Origin: an uncultured Clostridia bacterium
Lineage (GTDB): Bacteria > Bacillota > Clostridia > Lachnospirales > Lachnospiraceae
Direction: 5' to 3'
DNA: 14,462 bases
Assembly: GCA_946405675.1 (NCBI GenBank)
Contig: CAMJIC010000041.1
Location: forward strand, 1-14,462
Below, in pieces: positions 6,207 to 11,608 of the stretch (the first letter of the stretch is position 1; each line of letters begins with the position of its first letter). The position numbers and the translations under genes are program-made. A model generated the notes under the pieces. It saw only the letters and a list, made by a program, of their open reading frames with translations, was not told the DNA's origin and ran no database searches.

Positions 6207-8729
6207 TCAAAAATGAAGCTCAGTCCGCTGGATCAGGTCGTTCTGCAGGGGGATCCCGAGTTCGACGAAGTATGCGCTGTAGCCGGCGACGCGTACCAGC
6301 ATGTCGCGGTACTCTTCCGGTTTTTTCTGCGCGGCGCGCATGGTTTCGGAGCTCATGATGTTGAACTGGACATGCATGCCTCCCATCTCCAGGTAGCTGC
6401 GCAGGAATGCTGCGAGGTTGTCCCGTCCCTCTGTGCCGCTGACTGCTTCCTGGGGGAATTTCATATTGAGGAGCGTGCCATTGGTGGCGAGGCTCTGGTC
6501 CACCTTCGATACTGATGCCGTCAATGCGGTCGGTCCGCAGGTATCGTGGGATGCGCGGACGGTATGAACCGGCCCCATATTGTCCGAGATTGCCTCGCCT
6601 GCTTTTCTGCCGTCGGCGGAAGCGCTGGTTCCCAGTCCCATGGCGACATTTGCATTGACCGAATAGACCCCCGGACGAAACTCGCCGCCCCTTGGGTTTT
6701 TTCTGCCGCTGATATGCCGGCAGTAGCATTCAAACAGCCATGTAAACAGCTCATCCGCCCGGTCATCGTCATTTCCAAAATGCGGGACCTTCGAGCTGTT
6801 CACCAGTGCGTACAGATACGCATGGCCTTCCCAGTTGTCCCGTAGTGCCTCAAGCAGTTCCTCACCTGTACAAATCTTCTGTTCAAAGAGCAGGTACCGG
6901 ATCGATGAAAGGCTGTCCGCGCAGGTCGCAAGGCCGCTTGCCTGCGGTCCTGTCCCATTATACTTCGCTCCGCCCTCCGTCAGATCCTTCCCGGATTCCA
7001 GGCAATCCTGATAGAAGGCCGAGACGTACGAAACCGGCTTACGCTCACGGTGCGCCAGGTCGATCAGGTTCAGGCTGCTGCACATCTGATCCGCCCAGTA
7101 TTCAAACTGCGCGTCCACGCTCGCAAGAACCTCTTCAAAGCTTCCGAATGTCTTCAGGGAGCCGGTGTCCGGACCTAAGTGTTTGCCGAGTGCCCCGCAG
7201 CGCTCCCACCTGGGGCAGGACGGCCCGCAGTTGATGCAGCGGCCCCCATTGATCGCCATCTCTACGATCTTGGCCGTGTTGACATAGGCTGCGTCATGCC
7301 ACCCATACTCCCTGCCGGGCAGATCAGGCTCAACGCATCCGACCACACAGTAATCCCGCGCTTCCTCCTCAGAGCAGCCCTTCCGCATCATCGCCCGGAT
7401 GGCGGTCCGGTCGTTAAAGATCTTCGGGTGGCCATAGCCTGCCCGGATGCATTCCACCGTTTTGATCATCAGCTCATAGGGTGTATGCGCATGCATACGC
7501 ACGCACACCCAGGGATTGATCATCCGTGTATGGACCGATGCCTCCAGCATCATGAAGGTCAGGTCATTGGCCGCATCCTTCCCGTCCCTGTCCACACCGC
7601 CGATGGTCAGGCTCTCTCCGCCAAAGCCCCTGCCGTTGCGCACGGCCATGCTCCCACGGTCCTTGAGCTTGGTGGGATTATTCAGCTTCACATACTGAAC
7701 CTCCAGAAGCTCCAGCGCGAACTTCTTTGTAATGGTTCCGCGCTCCATGTCCTTTTGATAGAACGGAAAGAGCCACTGATCCATCCGCCCGTAGGAGATG
7801 GAATGTCCATTGCTCTCCACCTGGATGAGGGAGGTTGCGATCTGGAACAGCTGAAGCGCCTGCCAGAAGGTTCCAGGCGCCCCGCCTGCCACGGCGCGGC
7901 AGTTCTGAGCGATCTGAAGAAGCTCTTCCCTTCGCTCCTTCCTGTCTTCCTCTCCTGCCATACGCTCCGCCAGCTGAGCATAACGCTCCACATAACGGAT
8001 CACTGCTTCATGCTCGATGATCACCGCGCGGTAGAATTCTTCCTTCGCGGGATACTCCGGATCCCTTTTGGACAAGCCCGCAAGCTTCTCACGTGCGCGT
8101 GCCAGGATCCCTGAAAATCCCACCCGCATCAGATTCGGATAATCGATCGCCAGATGGCCCGCGCCTGCATAGTGGTACAGATTCGTCTGGAAGATCTTCT
8201 TCCCCGCCTCTGAGCCCTTCAGCTGATCCTCATCCAGGCTGGCCTCAATCCGGTCAGCCACCGTCTTTCCTTCCCAGTAATCACACAGGCGGAGGATCTC
8301 CTCACGGTCTGATTCAGAGCGGATATAGAACTGGTCATGCTCCCGCTCTTCAAAGGGGTGATGCAGGATCTCATCCCTGATCCAGGCTGTCGAAAACTCC
8401 GGATACAGCGGAGACGCTTTCGCCGGAGCTGCGATCTCCCCCACCAGCAGGTCATCGTCGTAGATGTACAGGGTCACGTTGTCCAGGACATGGGCAAATG
8501 CATACGCATTCCTCAGTTTCGCGCTTTCATTTTCATGTGCCCGGAATGACTCAGTGAACAGACGACCTCGCTCAACATCGATATCATACGGCCGATCCAG
8601 GAAGGTCCTGCGCAGACGGTTCACCCGCGCAAACGGGGACCAGTCACCGTGCCCGACCTGATAGCCAAGCCCATAGCTCTGGTCAAAAGGCTCCACGCCC
8701 CGCGCATCTGTATGATCACCATATTCCAT
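6207..8729 (-). CDS. Glycyl radical enzyme of the glycerol dehydratase/CutC-like (PFL2) group, substrate unknown
   Basis: Anaerobic radical enzyme of 840 residues, near the usual GRE length. The catalytic loop is VGCVEP with Cys465 and Glu467. The glycyl radical motif is RVAGYSAYF with Gly816, close to the C-terminus as required. NGHS (307-310), GH192 and WHD479 appear to sit where glycerol dehydratase has its substrate ligands His281/Ser282, His164 and Asp447, judged by spacing from the active-site Cys. This hints at dehydration of a hydroxylated substrate, but is alignment by eye. Cys498, Cys501, Cys505 and Cys511 lie in an apparent insert soon after the active site. Start: AGGAGG lies 7 nt before the ATG; the ORF overlaps the upstream sce7726 gene by 14 bp. 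An activase lies upstream on the same strand, separated by three genes. Pyruvate formate-lyase is ruled out by the CVE motif. Choline lyase, isethionate lyase, DHPS enzymes or a decarboxylase cannot be separated by eye. Confidence 0.9.
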   Translation of the reverse strand: MEYGDHTDARGVEPFDQSYGLGYQVGHGDWSPFARVNRLRRTFLDRPYDIDVERGRLFTESFRAHENESAKLRNAYAFAHVLDNVTLYIYDDDLLVGEIAAPAKASPLYPEFSTAWIRDEILHHPFEEREHDQFYIRSESDREEILRLCDYWEGKTVADRIEASLDEDQLKGSEAGKKIFQTNLYHYAGAGHLAIDYPNLMRVGFSGILARAREKLAGLSKRDPEYPAKEEFYRAVIIEHEAVIRYVERYAQLAERMAGEEDRKERREELLQIAQNCRAVAGGAPGTFWQALQLFQIATSLIQVESNGHSISYGRMDQWLFPFYQKDMERGTITKKFALELLEVQYVKLNNPTKLKDRGSMAVRNGRGFGGESLTIGGVDRDGKDAANDLTFMMLEASVHTRMINPWVCVRMHAHTPYELMIKTVECIRAGYGHPKIFNDRTAIRAMMRKGCSEEEARDYCVVGCVEPDLPGREYGWHDAAYVNTAKIVEMAINGGRCINCGPSCPRWERCGALGKHLGPDTGSLKTFGSFEEVLASVDAQFEYWADQMCSSLNLIDLAHRERKPVSYVSAFYQDCLESGKDLTEGGAKYNGTGPQASGLATCADSLSSIRYLLFEQKICTGEELLEALRDNWEGHAYLYALVNSSKVPHFGNDDDRADELFTWLFECYCRHISGRKNPRGGEFRPGVYSVNANVAMGLGTSASADGRKAGEAISDNMGPVHTVRASHDTCGPTALTASVSKVDQSLATNGTLLNMKFPQEAVSGTEGRDNLAAFLRSYLEMGGMHVQFNIMSSETMRAAQKKPEEYRDMLVRVAGYSAYFVELGIPLQNDLIQRTELHF

Positions 8730-9324
8730 GTTCTTCCCTCCTGTAAGATTCTATCTCTTCACCAATCGTATTATAATCACGTTCAAACAGTTCTTCCATT
8801 GCCATCGGCCAGAGAACATCTCCCGGTACCTTCTCCAGCAGCTTCTTCTGAACAAAAAGCTTACTCTTCCGCTTATATGCGGGAAGCGCATTCTGTTCGA
8901 GAAGCCGGTTCAGTTCCGGTCTCCATAAAATTGTGATCTTCTTTTCTCCCAGAACCTTCGGATTATTCTGCGGCTTGCGGACCACATAGAAGTCGATCAA
9001 TCCGTTGATCCATTCAGCCGACAGGATTCCCCACCATTCCGGGACATGCTCTGAAACGTGCATCGCATGCGTGGATCCCACCACTACGACATTCCGGTCA
9101 TAATACTGATCATAATATCTGACCTGCTTCTTCAGCCTGGTGTAAGTATCCGCATCGCTCTTGATCTCAATCCCATACAGATATCGCTCCGTAACCATGA
9201 CGACATCCGCCCGGGCTCTCCCTGTCTGCTTCTCCTCAAGGATACGGATCTTACCAAGCTTCTCTTCCAGAAATTCAAACAGAGGCTCTCTGATATCTGA
9301 ATCATGAAGTATTTCCCTGCTCAT
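8716..9324 (-). CDS. sce7726-family PD-(D/E)XK nuclease-fold protein
   Basis: A 202-residue soluble protein. Residues 38-56 (ARADVVMVTERYLYGIEIK) read as a PD-(D/E)XK core, with Asp40 and Glu53-Ile-Lys55. A later stretch VVVVGSTHAMHVSEHVPEWW ends in the WWGIL seen in sce7726-type proteins. Such proteins have the restriction-endonuclease fold and occur sporadically in bacteria, often in accessory DNA; no reaction is established for most. The last 14 bases overlap the GRE start, so the two are probably translationally coupled, though a functional link between them is not known. The only candidate start is the ATG at 9324; its ribosome binding site is weak (GAGGG, about 13 nt away). I recognise the family from memory of its pattern, so treat the family name as likely rather than certain. 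Confidence 0.72.
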   Translation of the reverse strand: MSREILHDSDIREPLFEFLEEKLGKIRILEEKQTGRARADVVMVTERYLYGIEIKSDADTYTRLKKQVRYYDQYYDRNVVVVGSTHAMHVSEHVPEWWGILSAEWINGLIDFYVVRKPQNNPKVLGEKKITILWRPELNRLLEQNALPAYKRKSKLFVQKKLLEKVPGDVLWPMAMEELFERDYNTIGEEIESYRREEHGIW

Positions 9325-9391
9325 TGACTGATCTTAACCCTCTTCCTGCATGGAGTCCCAGACAGTACCCATGGCATGAAATGTCAGCACA

Positions 9392-9419
9392 TCCTCATTT
9401 CAACTATTCCTCATTTCAG
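9392..9419. repeat. Short direct repeat at the end of the ArsC/Spx-like gene
   Basis: TCCTCATTTCA occurs at 9392-9402 and again at 9409-9419, 17 bp apart. The second copy spans the stop codon of the ArsC/Spx-like gene. The remaining bases of the 86-bp gap to the sce7726 gene show no gene or clear promoter. Confidence 0.45.
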
Positions 9420-9764
9420 CTTTGCCGCCCATTCCGCTTCCTTGAACCCAGTCATGACAAATCCGTCACCAACCACCAACGGGCGTTTCACCAGCATTCC
9501 ATCGGTTGCAAGCAGAGCCAGCTGCTCGTCCTCACTCATCCCGGGCAGCTTTTTCGAGAGCCCCATTTCCCGGTAGGGAAGGCCGCTCGTATTGAAGAAA
9601 CGCTTCAGAGGAAGACCGCTTAAAGCATAGTATTCCCGCAATGTTTCCTCGTCGGGATGATCCTCTTTGATATCAATGACTCTATGCTCGATCCCGTTTT
9701 CCTCAAGCCATTTCAGGGCTTTCCTGCAGGTGGTGCACCTGCTGTAGCAATATACTTTAATCAT
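9411..9764 (-). CDS. ArsC/Spx-family thioredoxin-fold protein (arsenate reductase-like)
   Basis: A 117-residue cytoplasmic protein matching the usual length of the ArsC/Spx/YffB family. The N-terminus is a beta strand leading to CTTC (Cys10-Cys13), a CxxC redox motif, followed by the helix RKALKWLEENGIEH. KRPLVVGDGFVMTGF (about residues 93-107) is the family's conserved C-terminal motif around the cis-proline. Members include glutaredoxin-linked arsenate reductases and the RNA polymerase-binding stress regulator Spx; both keep CxxC-type motifs, and length and sequence alone do not decide between them. No other ars genes are nearby, so an arsenic role has no contextual support. GGAGGAGG sits just before the ATG. 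It lies between the NUDIX gene (164 bp upstream) and the sce7726 gene, on the same strand. Confidence 0.82.
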   Translation of the reverse strand: MIKVYCYSRCTTCRKALKWLEENGIEHRVIDIKEDHPDEETLREYYALSGLPLKRFFNTSGLPYREMGLSKKLPGMSEDEQLALLATDGMLVKRPLVVGDGFVMTGFKEAEWAAKLK

Positions 9765-9840
9765 TGTCCTCCTCCAGGATTTAATCCTATCTTCTTCACA
9801 GATAACATTAAACCTATTTCCCGAGCTTCACCAGCCCTGC

Positions 9841-9975
9841 GCGTAACTGTTCAGAACCCGTTCTGAACAGTTACGCATCGGGCGATGCTTCGCATCCTGA
9901 ATCGCCCGATGCCACTTCATTTACGCTTTCATACGCCCTCAGCAGCAAGTGCTTCGGGCTGTCCTGAACAGTTAC
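9841..9975. repeat. Compound palindromic element with GTAACTGTTCAG ends
   Basis: Three structures lie in series. GCGTAACTGTTCAGAAC (9841-9857) pairs perfectly with 9860-9876 around a 2-nt centre. GCATCGGGCGAT (9875-9886) pairs perfectly with ATCGCCCGATGC (9901-9912). CTGAACAGTTAC (9964-9975) is the inverse of 9843-9854, so the whole 135-bp segment has inverted ends; over 15 bp (9843-9857 against 9961-9975) 14 match. The right third is inside the 3' end of the NUDIX gene. It may stop transcription between the NUDIX and ArsC/Spx-like genes, but no T run confirms this. It is the longest member of the GTAACTGTTCAG family in the window. Confidence 0.65.
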
Positions 9976-10378
9976 CCCTGCGCAAACTATTTTCTATTGA
10001 TTCGACTACCAGTATATCCGCGGGCAGCCAGTTCACCTGCCTCAGATCATGAAGCGGCAGCCATCTGGCAGCTTCATGTTCGAGAAGCGTCAAATGTCCC
10101 GCTTTGATACTGCACCAATAGCAAGCCATGGATAGGTGAAATTCCGGATAGTCATATTCAACCGTTGTGAGATGATCCCCGACAGTGATCTCCGCCGCAA
10201 GCTCCTCACTGATTTCTCTGGCCAATGCCTGTTCAGGCATCTCGCCCTTCTCAACCTTCCCTCCCGGGAATTCCCACCAATCCTTATAGTCTCCGCAGCC
10301 GCGCTGCGTAGCAAAAACCTCGTTGTCTCTGCAAATGACCGCCGCAACCACTTCAATCCGTTTCTTTTCGCTTGCCAT
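9929..10378 (-). CDS. NUDIX hydrolase, MutT/NudG-like (d)NTP pyrophosphohydrolase
   Basis: The 149-residue product contains a Nudix box at 40-62: GKVEKGE then REISEEL, fitting GX5EX7REUXEEXGU except that the late Gly is Ala61. The preceding RGCGDYKDWWEFPGG resembles enzymes that hydrolyse oxidised or non-canonical dNTPs and CTP (MutT, NudG). I choose the ATG at 10378 over the in-frame TTG at 10399: GGAG lies 8 nt before the ATG, and the TTG falls at the predicted transcription start. The last 16 or so codons, from about GNCSGQPEALAAEGV, lie inside a repeat element, so the C-terminal tail was probably replaced by it; the Nudix core is intact. It follows the GRE activase by 104 bp and has its own promoter. 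Confidence 0.88.
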   Translation of the reverse strand: MASEKKRIEVVAAVICRDNEVFATQRGCGDYKDWWEFPGGKVEKGEMPEQALAREISEELAAEITVGDHLTTVEYDYPEFHLSMACYWCSIKAGHLTLLEHEAARWLPLHDLRQVNWLPADILVVESIENSLRRGNCSGQPEALAAEGV

Positions 10379-10404
10379 CTCTTCTACTCCATATTCCAAT
10401 TCTT

Positions 10405-10434
10405 AATATAAAGTGCACCCGTTGAAATGGTCAA
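10405..10434 (-). promoter_or_regulatory. Promoter upstream of the NUDIX gene
   Basis: On the minus strand, TTGACC (plus 10429-10434) precedes TATATT (plus 10405-10410) with an 18-bp spacer; each hexamer matches consensus at five of six positions. Transcription would begin near 10398, giving a leader of about 20 nt to the ATG at 10378. The NUDIX, ArsC/Spx-like, sce7726 and GRE genes may therefore be transcribed separately from the activase. Confidence 0.55.
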
Positions 10435-10482
10435 TGTGAAGATCACTGATAAAAAAGTCTTCATTACATCCTTTTGAGGAGC

Positions 10483-11427
10483 CTATCTCCGTTTACTTCC
10501 CACCGTACAGCAGATTCCCCTCGCCCGGAAATATGCCGCAATCTCCTCCACGCGCTGCTGGAATTGTGTCCGGTCAAATGAAAGCTCTTGCATTTTATAA
10601 GGCATATCGAGAGAACGGTATTTTTCCTCTCCCAGGAACATGAAGCTGAGCAGCTGCAGGCTCTCGATCCTGCCCTTCATCTCATTCCCGATGAAATCCG
10701 CGCTTGCCCGGATATTCACTTCATCATCATTCATCCCTGGAATAACCGGGATCCGCAGGATGATGCGGGACGTTCTTTCCGAAAGCGTTACAAGATTGGA
10801 GAGGATCTGCTCATTATCCGCTCCGGTATACATCTGGTGTTTCCCGGGGTCCATCACCTTCAGATCAGCGATCCACAGATCTGTCACTCCCATAACCGCG
10901 TCCGCCGCCTCCCACGGAACGGCAAGCGTCGATTCCAGGCAGGTTCGAATCCCTTCCTCATGGCACGCTTCAAACAGCTCCCGGACAAACGCACTCTGCA
11001 AAAGAGGCTCTCCTCCGGATACCGTGACACCGCCGCCGCTTTTGTCATAATAAGGCCGGTCACGCCGTATGACATCCATGCAATCTGACACGTTCTGCAT
11101 CTCCCCCCATCTGCGGATCGCCTCACCTGGGCACACATCGGCACACTTCATGCAGTTGATGCATCGATCACGGTCGATTCCGGACAAAAGCCCATTCTCG
11201 AACAAAAGCGCGCCCTCCACCGGGCACACCCTCCGGCACGCACCGCAGCCATCCCATCCGATGCAGCGGCTCTCATATACCCCAGGCTGAGGGATCGCTG
11301 CCTGCCCCTCCGGATTGCTGCACCACCTGCAGCGAAGCGGACACCCCTTCAGAAAGATCTCCGTACGCATGCCAGGACCATCATGGATGGTGAACCTTTG
11401 AATATTAAAAACCGTACCCTTACACAT
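10483..11427 (-). CDS. Glycyl radical enzyme activase (radical SAM, two extra 4Fe-4S clusters)
   Basis: Uses S-adenosylmethionine and a 4Fe-4S cluster to abstract hydrogen from the GRE glycine. The 314-residue length is typical. The radical SAM motif CX3CX2C is Cys29, Cys33 and Cys36 (GCPLRCRWCSNPE). A ferredoxin-like insert follows, with Cys55/61/64/68 and Cys89/92/95/99, as in activases of glycerol dehydratase, CutC and related enzymes rather than the short PFL activase. SGGEPLL (137-143) is the SAM-binding GGE motif. DLKVMD and RIPVIPGMND are also family hallmarks. Start: the ORF stays open to 11733, but residues before MCKGTVFN have no family similarity; the ATG at 11427 has AAGGAAGG close upstream and begins at the conserved N-terminus. 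It is presumed to act on the GRE at 6207-8729, the only one in the window, although the two are not adjacent. Confidence 0.93.
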   Translation of the reverse strand: MCKGTVFNIQRFTIHDGPGMRTEIFLKGCPLRCRWCSNPEGQAAIPQPGVYESRCIGWDGCGACRRVCPVEGALLFENGLLSGIDRDRCINCMKCADVCPGEAIRRWGEMQNVSDCMDVIRRDRPYYDKSGGGVTVSGGEPLLQSAFVRELFEACHEEGIRTCLESTLAVPWEAADAVMGVTDLWIADLKVMDPGKHQMYTGADNEQILSNLVTLSERTSRIILRIPVIPGMNDDEVNIRASADFIGNEMKGRIESLQLLSFMFLGEEKYRSLDMPYKMQELSFDRTQFQQRVEEIAAYFRARGICCTVGSKRR

Positions 11428-11451
11428 GCTTCCTTCCTTCTGAGGTTTCAG

Positions 11452-11489
11452 GCCACACCCCCGCCAGCGGGCCGGTCTGTGGGTGTGGC
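11452..11489 (-). promoter_or_regulatory. Leader hairpin upstream of the activase gene
   Basis: GCCACACCC (11452-11460) pairs perfectly with GGGTGTGGC (11481-11489). The loop is GC-rich and can itself fold. It lies 25-62 bp before the activase ATG, inside the predicted leader. With no T run after it, it is not an obvious terminator; it might affect mRNA stability or bind a regulator. Confidence 0.4.
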
Positions 11490-11507
11490 TTGTCTCCAAC
11501 TCATGCA

Positions 11508-11536
11508 TTGACACCGCAGCAGCCATATTATAACAT
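11508..11536 (+). promoter_or_regulatory. Aldehyde dehydrogenase promoter
   Basis: TTGACA (11508-11513) is a perfect -35, with TAACAT (11531-11536) 17 bp downstream as -10 (four of six). Predicted transcription starts near 11543, leaving a leader of about 65 nt. The -10 overlaps the opposing activase -10, so the two promoters share sequence. Confidence 0.5.
11527..11532 (-). promoter_or_regulatory. Activase promoter, extended -10
   Basis: The minus strand reads TGTTATAAT, a perfect TATAAT (plus 11527-11532) with TG one base upstream, an extended -10. No good -35 is visible at 16-18 bp, which extended -10 promoters tolerate. The start would be near 11520, about 93 nt before the activase ATG. 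Confidence 0.5.
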
Positions 11537-11608
11537 AGAACTCGCTTATACGCCATAAACAAACGCTGATGATAAGCCGTCATCCGGCGGCAGACTGGAG
11601 ATGAGAAT

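Noticed and set aside
7179..8114. 311-codon plus-strand ORF opposite the GRE
   Set aside because: His/Arg/Leu-rich composition typical of the antisense frame; the GRE strand carries all conserved motifs.
6207..8729. Specific naming of the GRE as choline TMA-lyase, isethionate lyase, pyruvate formate-lyase or 4-hydroxyphenylacetate decarboxylase
   Set aside because: PFL has a Cys-Cys pair instead of CVE. No cut-type microcompartment or small decarboxylase subunit gene is seen. The remaining choices need an alignment I cannot run.
8716..9324. Calling the sce7726-like gene part of a restriction or defence system
   Set aside because: No methyltransferase, helicase or other defence gene is nearby; the fold alone does not show this.
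9411..9764. Naming the thioredoxin-fold gene arsC as part of an arsenic operon
   Set aside because: No arsR, arsB or acr3 gene accompanies it, and Spx-type regulators share the same motifs.
9841..9975. CRISPR array
   Set aside because: The repeated units are inverted palindromes, not evenly spaced direct repeats with unique spacers, and no cas gene is present.
10379..10399. TTG start for the NUDIX gene
   Set aside because: It falls at the predicted transcription start; the ATG at 10378 has GGAG at proper spacing.
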